Assembly (NCBI RefSeq): GCF_015352975.1 | Contig: NZ_JACYIZ010000003.1 | Span: 1-64,000, forward strand | From: Aestuariimicrobium ganziense | GTDB taxonomy: Bacteria > Actinomycetota > Actinomycetes > Propionibacteriales > Propionibacteriaceae | Direction of reading: 5' to 3' | Length of the DNA stretch: 64,000 nucleotides | Shown: one piece after another, positions 15,691 to 23,747 of the stretch | How positions within the stretch are numbered: position 1 is the stretch's first letter | Layout of the letters: every line of letters begins with the position of its first letter | Notes under the pieces: model-generated | The model's input: the letters and a program-made list of their open reading frames with translations, nothing else | The model's database searches: none | What the model was told of the DNA's origin: nothing | Translations under genes and position numbers: made by a program

Positions 15691-18449
15691 GACGGGGTTC
15701 CTTCCTGCACCAGCTCGCGGTCGATCCTGCGGGCTGAGGGGTGGGTGGGGATGTCGTTTTCGTCGGGAAGGGCAGGGTGGCTCGGGTCGGCATCCGAGGC
15801 GACCGGGCGGGCCACGATGACTCCGTCGACCGGCCACTCCCCCTCGTCCGAGGCACCGAGGACGACGCCGTAGTGGTCCTGCTGGCGGGCGCGCTCGATG
15901 AAGTCGTGCACGCGAGCGCGGTCATCGGCCAGTGGCAGTGAGTCGACGTGGTCGAGGACGACCAGCCGCGTGCGTTCGTCGGTGCGCTCCAGCCGGTCGA
16001 GGGCCCCGGGCATGCTGGCGTCGACCCAGCGCACGGCACGGCGGGCCTTGCCGGCCTGCTCGGGCAGCAGATGACCGGCGACGCGGCCTCGTCCGCCATC
16101 GGCACGCAACCGGCCGGCCAGCGCGAGCAGAACGGCCGAACGCAGCTCGGGAGCGCCGGTGACCAGACCGACCTGGCCGGGCAACAGACGGGCGTCGACA
16201 GGGGCGAACAGGTCACCGGCGGTCAGGCCCTCGACGTGCAGTACCGAGCTGTCGCCGGCGCTGGGCCAGTCAGCGAGCGACAATTGGTGGGTCAGCGCCT
16301 CACCCTCGACGTCGAAGCTGGGCAGGATCCGGTCGAGCCAGGCCGGCAGCCACCAGGCCCGCTCACCGAGCAGGGCGAGCACGGCCGGCACGAAGGTCAT
16401 CCGCACCAAAAAGGCGTCGAGCAGCACACCCAAGGCGAGCGCGAAGCCGATGGTCTTGATCGGTCCCATGCCCTCGGGCACGAAGAACGCGAAGACCGAG
16501 AACATGATGACGGCGGCGGCGGTGACCACCTTGCCCGAGGCGATGAAGCCGGTGCGGATGGCGTCCATCGCTGATCGGCCGTGGATGTGTTCCTCGCGGA
16601 TCCGGGTGACCAGGAAGACCTCGTAGTCCATGGCCAGGCCGAACAGGATGCCCATCACGATGATTGGTAGGAAGCTGATGATGGCGCCGGGCTGGTCTGC
16701 GTTGACCAGCCAGCCGAACCAGCCCTCGTTGAACACCAACTGGGTGGCGCCGAACGCCCCGCCGACGCTGAGCGCATAGCCGACGGTGGCCTTGATCGGC
16801 ACCCAGATCGAGCGGAACACCATGGTCAGCAGCACCACGCTCAGGCCGACGACGAACAACCCGAACGGCAGCAGCGCCTTCCAGAGCCGGTCGGAGATGT
16901 CGATCTGGATGGCGGTCGATCCGGTGACAGCGGTCTCGACGCCCTGGGAGCTTCGCCAGTGGTCCTCCTGCTCGCGCAGCAGCTTGACCAGGTCGGTGGT
17001 GGCGGGGTCGTCCGGGCCAGTGGTGGGCACGACCTGGACGAAGCCGGTGTCGGCATTGCGGTTGGGGGTGGCGATCGGCACGGAGTCGACGCCGGGCAGC
17101 TTCTCGACGTCGGCCTTGATCGCCTGCATCACGCCGAGCGGATCGGTGGTGGGCAGCAGGTCGACGGTGACGATCAGCGGCCCGTTGTGGCCGGGACCGA
17201 AGTGCTCGCTGACCAGGTCGTAGGTCTGGCGGTCGGGTTGGCTGACCGGGTGCTGGCCGGGGTTGGGCAGCGAGAGCCACAGGTCCTTGGCCGGGATGCT
17301 CAGGGCGCCGAGGCCGACGACGACGGCGATGATCGTGGCGACCGGGTAGCGGGTCGTGGTGCGCACCCACCAGCCGAAGATGCCGCCACCCTGGGGGCCG
17401 GCAGTGGCGGTGGCGGCGGCTCGTCCCTTGGGGATCATCCGGTCGCCGACCAGGCCCATCAGCCCGGGCAGCAGGGTGAGCGCGATGGCGACGGCGAAGG
17501 CGACCGCGACCGCGGCGTACAGGCCCATGGTGGTCAGGAAGGGGATGCCGCCGATGGCCAGGCCGACCAGGGCGATGATCACGGTCAGGCCGGCGAACAC
17601 CACGGCCGAACCGGCGGTGGCAACCGCGCGGGCAGCCGACTCCTGGGTGGGCACTCCGTGGGCCAACTGATCGCGGTGGCGCGACAGGATGAACAGGGCG
17701 TAGTCGATGCCGACGGCCAGGCCGAGCATCACCGCCAGCATCGGGGTCGTCGAGTTGACCGACGTCAGCGCGGTGGCGGCGGTGATCACCACCATGCCGA
17801 ACCCGACGCCGAGCAGGGCGGTGAGCAGCGGCAGCCCGGCGGCGACCAATGAGCCGAGGGTGACCACGAGGACGACCAGCGCGATCAGCACGCCGATGGC
17901 CTCGATCCACGACAAGTGGGGCACCTCGATCGAGAAGATCTCACCGCCCAGGCTGAGCTTGCTGCCCTCGGGCAGCTCTGAACGCAGCTGGACCGTGAGC
18001 TGCTGCCAACCCTCGCGGTCGGCATCGGTGACGGTGTTGATGTCGCCCTCGAGCTGCAACTGCAGGATCGCTGACCGCTTGTCGGTGCTGACCAGGCCGG
18101 TGACCATCTCGTTGAACGGCGACATCACGGTGTCGATGCCGGGTGCCTCGTCGTAGCGCTGGACGACCCGCTCGATCGCTGCGCGCGCTTCCGGGTCGTC
18201 GGTGGTCATGCCCTCGGGCAGGACGACCACGGCGGTGGCGGTCGTCGCGGCCGCCTCGGGGAAGGTGGCACGCAGCTTGACCAGCGCATCCTGCGAGGCA
18301 GCGCCGGGGATCGAGAAGTTGTCGTCGTAGGGCTTGGCGACGGCCAGGGCGATGCCGCCGAACACAGCCAGGGCCACCAGCCACAGCACGAGGACGCGCT
18401 TGCCGTGGGCGTAGCACCACGCCCCCAGTTCGTACAGGTACGTCGACAT
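15687..18449 (-). CDS. MMPL-family RND exporter with a C-terminal degenerate ABC-ATPase-like domain
   Basis: This 920-residue protein is an MMPL/RND transporter: helix near 16-36, a periplasmic-type loop, five helices, a second loop from about 390 and a second helical block ending near 715. GIDYALFILSRHRDQL and the matching GLAMDYEVFLVTRIREEH are the family motifs in the two halves. Residues about 737-920 form an extra cytoplasmic domain that reads like an ABC nucleotide-binding domain (LHVEGLTAGDLF, LLPGQVGLVTGAPELRSAVL, ALAGRL, LVVLDHVDSLP), but the GxxGxGKST loop is replaced by GAPELRSA, so ATP binding is unlikely. ATG 18449 follows CAGGAGCC. It is divergent from a TetR gene and overlaps the YhgE gene, forming an envelope export operon. 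Confidence 0.88.
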   Translation of the reverse strand: MSTYLYELGAWCYAHGKRVLVLWLVALAVFGGIALAVAKPYDDNFSIPGAASQDALVKLRATFPEAAATTATAVVVLPEGMTTDDPEARAAIERVVQRYDEAPGIDTVMSPFNEMVTGLVSTDKRSAILQLQLEGDINTVTDADREGWQQLTVQLRSELPEGSKLSLGGEIFSIEVPHLSWIEAIGVLIALVVLVVTLGSLVAAGLPLLTALLGVGFGMVVITAATALTSVNSTTPMLAVMLGLAVGIDYALFILSRHRDQLAHGVPTQESAARAVATAGSAVVFAGLTVIIALVGLAIGGIPFLTTMGLYAAVAVAFAVAIALTLLPGLMGLVGDRMIPKGRAAATATAGPQGGGIFGWWVRTTTRYPVATIIAVVVGLGALSIPAKDLWLSLPNPGQHPVSQPDRQTYDLVSEHFGPGHNGPLIVTVDLLPTTDPLGVMQAIKADVEKLPGVDSVPIATPNRNADTGFVQVVPTTGPDDPATTDLVKLLREQEDHWRSSQGVETAVTGSTAIQIDISDRLWKALLPFGLFVVGLSVVLLTMVFRSIWVPIKATVGYALSVGGAFGATQLVFNEGWFGWLVNADQPGAIISFLPIIVMGILFGLAMDYEVFLVTRIREEHIHGRSAMDAIRTGFIASGKVVTAAAVIMFSVFAFFVPEGMGPIKTIGFALALGVLLDAFLVRMTFVPAVLALLGERAWWLPAWLDRILPSFDVEGEALTHQLSLADWPSAGDSSVLHVEGLTAGDLFAPVDARLLPGQVGLVTGAPELRSAVLLALAGRLRADGGRGRVAGHLLPEQAGKARRAVRWVDASMPGALDRLERTDERTRLVVLDHVDSLPLADDRARVHDFIERARQQDHYGVVLGASDEGEWPVDGVIVARPVASDADPSHPALPDENDIPTHPSARRIDRELVQEGTPS

Positions 18450-18521
18450 GCGGCTGGCTCCTGGTGCTGTTCGGCGATTCGGTGCAGGACAGGGGGCCCG
18501 AGTTGACGTCCGGCACCACTC

Positions 18522-18543
18522 GATACGATTGTGTATCCGATAC
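18522..18543. promoter_or_regulatory. Candidate TetR operator between divergent genes
   Basis: GATAC (18522-18526) and GTATC (18533-18537) form a dyad with a six-base spacer, and a further GATAC follows at 18539-18543. The cluster lies between the divergent MMPL and TetR genes, downstream of a TTGACG at 18503-18508. This is the expected place for a local TetR repressor to control both directions. Confidence 0.6.
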
Positions 18544-18601
18544 AGCAGTGCATTCAAGTTGGGCGTGGGTGCACTATCGTTCACCCACAGGGGGACGCGA
18601 G

Positions 18602-19237
18602 ATGCCGCAGGAGCAGGCCGAGCGGGCGGTGACGGCACGCCGGGCAGCGACCCGAGCACGCCTGACTCAGGCTGCGGTCACCGTCTTCGCCCGTGAGGGG
18701 ATCCGCGGCGCCACTGTCGAGCAGATCTGCGACGAGGCCGGCTTCACCCGGGGTGCGTTCTACTCCAACTTCGAGTCGATGGACGACCTGATCAGGGCCA
18801 TGGTGGCAGGCCAGATCGAACAGGTCTCGAGCCACATCCAGACCGCGATCACGGCTGCACGACGCTCATCGGCCACCGACGTCAGCCAGGTGATCGAAGA
18901 GGCGGCCGAACTGTTCGTCAGCTTGCAGCCCTCGTCGCCGGAGTGGGTGCTCACGCTGGCCGACCTGCGCCTGGAGTCGGCACGGTCGAGCGAGTTGCGG
19001 GCCGCGGTGGCCGAGAGCACCAGCTTGGTGCGCACAGCGGTCGGCAAGATGCTGGTCGAGGTGCTGGCCGATGTCGGGCTGCGCTTCCGGGGGGCGCCCG
19101 AGCAGGCCCTGGAGTTCCTGGAGGCCGCCTACACCCACTTGACCCTCGACGCCGTGGTCGCCGGCAACCCCCCGAACACCAGGGAGCTCGCCCCGCAACT
19201 GACGTTCCTGCTGAACGCGCTCACCAAGCCCGTCTGA
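18602..19237 (+). CDS. TetR/AcrR-family transcriptional repressor
   Basis: This 211-residue protein begins with a TetR helix-turn-helix: RLTQAAVTVFAREGIRGATV, then ICDEAGFTRGAFYSNFESMD near residues 40-60. The remaining helical domain would bind an effector. ATG 18602 is preceded by a purine-rich GGGGGACGCGAG. It is divergent from the MMPL/YhgE operon and separated from it by a GATAC/GTATC dyad, so it most likely represses that operon and itself. The effector, perhaps a substrate of the exporter, is unknown. Confidence 0.92.
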   Translation: MPQEQAERAVTARRAATRARLTQAAVTVFAREGIRGATVEQICDEAGFTRGAFYSNFESMDDLIRAMVAGQIEQVSSHIQTAITAARRSSATDVSQVIEEAAELFVSLQPSSPEWVLTLADLRLESARSSELRAAVAESTSLVRTAVGKMLVEVLADVGLRFRGAPEQALEFLEAAYTHLTLDAVVAGNPPNTRELAPQLTFLLNALTKPV

Positions 19238-19247
19238 CCGTGCCCCA

Positions 19248-19284
19248 GGCTGGTCGAGAGGCGACGAAGGGGTGTCCCGAGACC
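19248..19284. repeat. REP-like dyad repeat
   Basis: GGCTGGTCGAGAGGCGACGA and the following bases to GAGACC match, in reverse, the pattern GGTCTCG-ACAC-CGCTTCG-CTCGACCAGCC seen also at 26900-26933 and 53671-53711. It lies in the intergenic space after the TetR gene. The rest of 19285-19404 shows only a partial second copy (GGTCGAGTGGCGACTCGATC). Confidence 0.6.
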
Positions 19285-19404
19285 ACGACAGCCACTCTGG
19301 TGCGGCGAAGGCCACGATGGTTCCCGAGGCTCACTGCGTGCCATGCCCGTCGCTGATCAAGGTGCCCGTCGCGGGCTGAGGGTGCCGGTCGAGTGGCGAC
19401 TCGA

Positions 19405-20274
19405 TCAGACAGGGAACCCGACAGGCTCGGCCGCCCAGGACGCCAACAGTCCCAGCCGCTCGGCGGTCACCGAGCCCGGCTCGGCGGCATAGATGGTCAG
19501 CGTCAACCCCGGCTCCGACAGCATGTCGACGCTCTCGTAGGCCAACTCCAACTCGCCCACGGCGTCGTGGTGGTAGCGCTTGGTGCCGGTGCCGCAGTAG
19601 CGCACGTCATGCGCGCCCCAGCGGCGGGCGAACTCGGTGCTCAACGTGCTCAGCTCGCCGACCAGGTCGTGCAGTTCCCGGTCGTGGGGGTCGCGCCCGG
19701 CCTCGGCCCGCAGGATCGACACGCAGGTGTCAGCAGCTGTCGCCCAGTCCGGGTAGAACCGCTGCGCGTCCTCGTCCAGGAAGGTGTAGCGGGCGAAGTT
19801 CGGTGTGGACGAGCCGGTGCGCTCGTACAGCGAGGAGTGCATCGCCCGACCCAGTTGGTTGGTGGCCAGCAGGTCCATCCGCCCGTTGCGCACCAGCGCC
19901 GGTCCGCCAGTGATCGTGTCGAGCACCCACTGCAGACTCGGGTGCGGCGTCCAGGTGCGCCGACGCCGACGCGGACGCAACAGGCCACTGGTCCCGTCGG
20001 CGGCCTGGGCCAGGTGGAACAGGTGTTCGCGCTCGGCCGCGTTCAGCTGCAGCGCCTTGGCCAGCGCGTCGAGGATGGTCACGCTCACCCCGGCCAGAGC
20101 GCCGCGCTCGAGCTTGGAGTAGTACTCGATGCTGACCCCGGCCAGCGTTGCCACCTCGCCGCGGCGCAGCCCGGGCACCCGCCGCTGGCCCACGTCGGGC
20201 AGGCCGACGTCGCGGGGGCTGAGCTTCGCCCGCCTGCTGGTGAGGAACTCGCGCACCTCGTCCCGGTTGTCCAT
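19405..20274 (-). CDS. XRE-family regulator with MmyB-like ligand-binding domain
   Basis: This 289-residue protein has an N-terminal XRE helix-turn-helix (REFLTSRRAKLSP, LRRGEVATLAGVSIEYYSKL, residues about 8-55) and a C-terminal MmyB-like PAS-related domain (ALVRNGRMDLLATNQLGRAM, FARYTFLDEDAQRFYPDW). In related actinobacterial loci such regulators are divergent from dehydrogenase or exporter genes they control. Here it is divergent from an MFS exporter and an alcohol dehydrogenase, so those are the probable targets. ATG 20274 starts the conserved N-terminus. The ligand, often lipid-like in the family, is unknown. Confidence 0.88.
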   Translation of the reverse strand: MDNRDEVREFLTSRRAKLSPRDVGLPDVGQRRVPGLRRGEVATLAGVSIEYYSKLERGALAGVSVTILDALAKALQLNAAEREHLFHLAQAADGTSGLLRPRRRRRTWTPHPSLQWVLDTITGGPALVRNGRMDLLATNQLGRAMHSSLYERTGSSTPNFARYTFLDEDAQRFYPDWATAADTCVSILRAEAGRDPHDRELHDLVGELSTLSTEFARRWGAHDVRYCGTGTKRYHHDAVGELELAYESVDMLSEPGLTLTIYAAEPGSVTAERLGLLASWAAEPVGFPV

Positions 20275-20375
20275 GCCCACCACCGTACGTGCCGCGCCAC
20301 CGCTGAGGGATGCCCTGCTGGTACACCTCTCGACAAGGTGTTCCCCAGCTTGCCGCAGACCACCAGACTGGACGC

Positions 20376-21599
20376 ATGGCCCCAGCAACCACCGTGCACA
20401 TCACCAAGGCCGTGCTGGCCACGGTGGTGCTGGTCACCGCCATCGCGCCGCTGGCCACCGACATGTACGTTCCGGCGTTCCCGCTGGTCACCCGTGACCT
20501 CGGCGCCGACCCCACCCAGGTGCAGTTGACCCTGACCACCTTCTTCGTCGGCATGGCGTTGGGCCAGTTGGTGGGTGGGCCGATCTCGGACGCCCGCGGT
20601 CGCCGCCAGCACCTGATCATCGCCCTGGTGGTGCTGACGCTGGCCTCGGTGGCCTGCGCGTTCGCCCCCGAGATCTGGACGATGATGGCGGCCCGCTTCC
20701 TGCAGGGGCTCAGTGGTGGGTGGGCGATGGTGATCGCCCGTGCGGTGATCGTCGACCTGGCCGCAGGCGCCGACCTGGTCAGGAGCCTCAACCTGGTCTC
20801 GGGGGTCGGCGGCGTCGCCCCGGTGGTCGGCCCACTGATGGGCGGTCTGATCCTGCTGGTCACCGACTGGCGGGTCTCGTTCTGGGTGCTCACCGCGATG
20901 TCAGCGGCGATGGTGGCTGCGGTGGCCATCGCCATCCCCGAGTCGCTGCCACCCGAGAAGCGGCACAGCGGCGGACTGGGCCAACTGCTCGGCGCCACCG
21001 GACGCGTGCTGTCGAACCGCAACTACGTCGCCTACCTGCTGATCACCGGCTTCTCGATGGGTGCAACCTTCGCCTACGTGGCCACCTCGGCCTACATCCT
21101 GCAGTCGATGAACGGCCTGTCGCCGATGCTCTACTCGGTCGACTTCGCCTTCAACGCCGTGGGTCTGGCCCTGCTCACCCTGGTCGCCGCCAGGCTGGCC
21201 GGCATCGTCCCGACCCGACACGTGATCGCGCTGGGTCTGGCCGGCAACGTGGTCGCCGGCCTGATGATGCTGATCGGTGCGCTCTGGTTCGACACCCCGC
21301 TGTGGGTGGCGCTGGTGGCCTTCCTGGTGCTGATGAGTTCACAGGGCTTCGTCGGACCCAACGCCGGCGCACTCGCCTCTGACCAGGTGCCCGAACACCC
21401 CGGCACCGGCTCAGCCGTGCTGGGATTCATGCAGTGGGTGATGGCTGGTGTCATCGCCCCGATCGCTGGCCTCGGCGGTGACCAGACCGCCGTGCCGATG
21501 GCCGTCATCATCCTCGTCCTCGCCGGGCTGTCCTTCGTCGCCCTGTACCTGGTGGCTCGTCCCCAACCCGACGAGCGACCCTCGCTGCGCGGGAGCTGA
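20376..21599 (+). CDS. Bcr/CflA-type MFS drug exporter
   Basis: This 407-residue protein has twelve predicted membrane helices. Its start (VTAIAPLATDMYVPAFPLVT) and the motif GQLVGGPISDARGRR between helices two and three are typical of the Bcr/CflA multidrug exporters of the major facilitator superfamily, which pump small toxic molecules out by proton exchange. ATG 20376 is preceded by CAGACT six bases upstream and no Shine-Dalgarno, so it may be leaderless. It is divergent from the MmyB-type regulator and followed, 47 bp later, by an alcohol dehydrogenase, which suggests joint control. Confidence 0.9.
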   Translation: MAPATTVHITKAVLATVVLVTAIAPLATDMYVPAFPLVTRDLGADPTQVQLTLTTFFVGMALGQLVGGPISDARGRRQHLIIALVVLTLASVACAFAPEIWTMMAARFLQGLSGGWAMVIARAVIVDLAAGADLVRSLNLVSGVGGVAPVVGPLMGGLILLVTDWRVSFWVLTAMSAAMVAAVAIAIPESLPPEKRHSGGLGQLLGATGRVLSNRNYVAYLLITGFSMGATFAYVATSAYILQSMNGLSPMLYSVDFAFNAVGLALLTLVAARLAGIVPTRHVIALGLAGNVVAGLMMLIGALWFDTPLWVALVAFLVLMSSQGFVGPNAGALASDQVPEHPGTGSAVLGFMQWVMAGVIAPIAGLGGDQTAVPMAVIILVLAGLSFVALYLVARPQPDERPSLRGS

Positions 21600-21646
21600 T
21601 CCCGCCCTGACTTCTCCGTCCCCGACATCAACCGAGAGGAACCACC

Positions 21647-22669
21647 ATGCGCGCAGTCGTCATGCACGGCCCCCGCGACGTCCGCACCGAAGAGCGTGAT
21701 CGTCCCCGCATCATCGAACCCACCGACGCCATCCTCAAGCTCGCCGCCACCTGCGTCTGCGGCTCAGACCTGTGGCCCTATCGAGGAGCGGACGAGGTGA
21801 CCCGGCCCACCCCGATGGGCCACGAGTACGTCGGCGTCGTCGAAGAGGTCGGCGACGCGGTCACCACCGTCAAGCCCGGCGATTTCGTGGTCGGCTCGTT
21901 CTTCGCCTCCGACGGCACCTGCGAGATCTGCCGCTCCGGCTACTCCACCGGCTGCCTCGACCGGCGTCCGATGGGTGCCGAGGGTTGCCAGGCCGAGTAC
22001 CTGCGGGTGCCACTGGCCGACGGCACCCTGGTGGCCACCCCCGGCACGCCGGACGACGACCTGATTCCGTCGCTGCTGGCTGCCTCCGACGTGCTGGGCA
22101 CCGGCTGGTTCGCCGCCAAGGCCGCCGAGGTCGGCCCCGGCAAGACCGTCGCGGTCATCGGTGACGGTGCGGTCGGCCTGCTCGGTGTGCTCGCCGCCAA
22201 GGAACTCGGCGCCGAGCGGATCATCGCGATGAGCCGCCACGCCGACCGGCAGGCCCTGGCCCGGGAGTTCGGCGCCACCGACATCGTCGCCGAGCGCGGT
22301 GACGAGGGCGTGGCGAAGATCAAGGAACTCACCGACGGCCTGGGGGTGCACAGCGCGCTCGAGGCGGTCGGTACCCAGGAGTCGATGATGCAGGCGATCC
22401 GCGCAACCCGTCGCGGCGGGCACGTCGGCTTCGTCGGGGTGCTGCACGACGTGAACATCCCCGGTGGGGAGTTCTTCATGTCGCACGTGCACATCCACGG
22501 CGGCCCGGCCCCGGTGCGCACCTACCTGCCCGACCTGATTGAGCGGATCTTCGCCCGCCAGATCGATCCCGGCAAGGTGTTCGACCTCGTCCTGCCGATC
22601 GAGCAGGCCGACGAGGCCTACCGGGCGATGGACGAGCGTCGAGCCATCAAGGCGATGCTGACCTTCTGA
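21647..22669 (+). CDS. Zinc-dependent alcohol dehydrogenase family protein
   Basis: This 340-residue medium-chain dehydrogenase has the catalytic-zinc elements CVCGSDLWPYRG (Cys near 37) and GHEYVGVVEEVGD, a structural-zinc-like loop (DGTCEICRSGYSTGC), although one with fewer Cys than the classic four, and an NAD(P) fold (VAVIGDGAVGLLG). It would oxidise an alcohol or reduce an aldehyde or ketone. ATG 21647 has AGAGGAA upstream. It follows the MFS exporter on the same strand and probably shares control by the divergent MmyB-type regulator. The substrate is not predictable. Confidence 0.9.
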   Translation: MRAVVMHGPRDVRTEERDRPRIIEPTDAILKLAATCVCGSDLWPYRGADEVTRPTPMGHEYVGVVEEVGDAVTTVKPGDFVVGSFFASDGTCEICRSGYSTGCLDRRPMGAEGCQAEYLRVPLADGTLVATPGTPDDDLIPSLLAASDVLGTGWFAAKAAEVGPGKTVAVIGDGAVGLLGVLAAKELGAERIIAMSRHADRQALAREFGATDIVAERGDEGVAKIKELTDGLGVHSALEAVGTQESMMQAIRATRRGGHVGFVGVLHDVNIPGGEFFMSHVHIHGGPAPVRTYLPDLIERIFARQIDPGKVFDLVLPIEQADEAYRAMDERRAIKAMLTF

Positions 22670-22684
22670 GGCCCTCAGGCGCCC

Positions 22685-22707
22685 GCCCCGACTGGCAGTC
22701 TGGGCGG
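22685..22707. terminator. Hairpin overlapping the next gene's start
   Basis: CCCGCCC at about 22682-22688 can pair with GGGCGGG at 22702-22708 over a 13-base loop. It lies between the alcohol dehydrogenase stop and the GTG of the next gene, so it may end transcription from upstream or restrict the GTG start. Confidence 0.4.
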
Positions 22708-23375
22708 GTGAAGCATGGCTACACCAACCGTACCGACCAGCTCGGACGAGCCGTCCGCAAGACCTACCAGGGCCCCGACGCAGCCAAACGGCAGGCAGCC
22801 GAGACGCGGGCGCTCACCGCCCTGCAGGGTCTGTTCCCGGTGCCTCCGCTGCTGGACGAAGGCGACGGCTGGCTCGAGGTCGGCTTCGTCGACGGCCGGC
22901 ACGGGCAGGACCTGATCGACGAGGGCCACGCCGCCGAAGTGCTGCACAGTTGTGGACGAGCGCTCCGCCACCTGCAGACCCTCGACCCGCGTCTGTTCGA
23001 CCCTGCACTGACCGGTCAGGCCACAGCCACCGGCCAGATCCTCCGGCACGGCGACTTCGGACCGAACAACCTGCTGTTCGACGACCACTTCGAGGTGGTC
23101 GCCGCCCTCGACTGGGAGTTCAGCCGGGTCGGTGAGCCGATCGCCGACCTGGCTTGGTGTGAGTTCATCGTCCGCATGCACCACGCGGACGAGGTCGATG
23201 CCCTGCCGGCCCTGTTCGAGGGCTACGGCGCGACCCCACCGTGGGCCCACCGGCAGCAGGCGATGCTCGAGCGCTGTGACGAATTGCTCGACTTCGTGAC
23301 CCTCTGGAACCCCAGAGTCCCGGGGTCGACCAGTGGCAGCAGCGCCAGGCGACCGTCCGCGGCTGGACCGAGTGA
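22708..23375 (+). pseudogene. Aminoglycoside phosphotransferase-like kinase with a late frameshift
   Basis: The protein has the small-molecule kinase pattern of the APH/choline kinase group: the catalytic-loop motif ILRHGDFGPNNLLF near residue 112, and the metal-binding ALDWEFSRVGEPIADLAW near 133. In the first frame the coding pattern fails after DFVTLWNPRVPG at about 23,325; the frame ending at 23375 supplies a natural end (VDQWQQRQATVRGWTE). A one-base indel in CCCGGGGTCG explains it, either real or a sequencing error in a G run. Without the shift the frame runs on to 23538 through the antisense of the next gene. GTG 22708 is the start. The substrate is unknown. Confidence 0.7.
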
Positions 23376-23378
23376 GGC

Positions 23379-23747
23379 TCAGTCGCTGGTGGTGACGGTG
23401 AAGGTGCCCACCGCCTCGGCGATGTCGTCACCGTCGGCGGTGACCACCTCGGCCGAGAGCAACACGACCGTGGCGCCCTTCTTGCCGACCTCGGCGCGGG
23501 CGACCAGTTCGTCACCGACCTTGGCCGGGTTGAGGTAGGTCAGCGACAACTGCAGCGTCGCCGCACCCTGGTCGTCGTCCAACTGTTCGCGCACGGTACG
23601 GCCCATCGCCATGTCGACCAAGGTGACGATCAGTCCACCGTGCACGGTGCCGGCGGTGTTGAGGTGCTGCTCGGTCACGGTGACCCGCACCTCGCCGTCG
23701 TGCACGCGGACCCCGAGAAGGTCGGCGAACGGTTGCTGCTCTGCCAT
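23379..23747 (-). CDS. PaaI-type hotdog-fold thioesterase
   Basis: This 122-residue protein is a hotdog-fold acyl-CoA thioesterase of the PaaI group: HLNTAGTVHGGLIVTLVDMAMG near residues 27-46 holds the HGG and the catalytic Asp, and LQLSLTYLNPAKVGDELVARA follows. It would hydrolyse a thioester such as an aryl- or acyl-CoA. The start ATG overlaps the stop of the GH3 gene by one base, so it is the last gene of the glycoside operon; its relation to sugar metabolism is not clear. Alternative upstream starts (to 23879) lie inside the GH3 gene and are not needed. Confidence 0.88.
   Translation of the reverse strand: MAEQQPFADLLGVRVHDGEVRVTVTEQHLNTAGTVHGGLIVTLVDMAMGRTVREQLDDDQGAATLQLSLTYLNPAKVGDELVARAEVGKKGATVVLLSAEVVTADGDDIAEAVGTFTVTTSD

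Noticed and set aside
13180..15873. A long plus-strand frame opposite the YhgE/Pip gene
   Set aside because: Its repeats only mirror those of the real minus-strand gene, and there is no start signal.
18602..18640. Upstream in-frame starts for the TetR gene, back to 18464
   Set aside because: They would include the operator dyad and give a non-family N-terminus.
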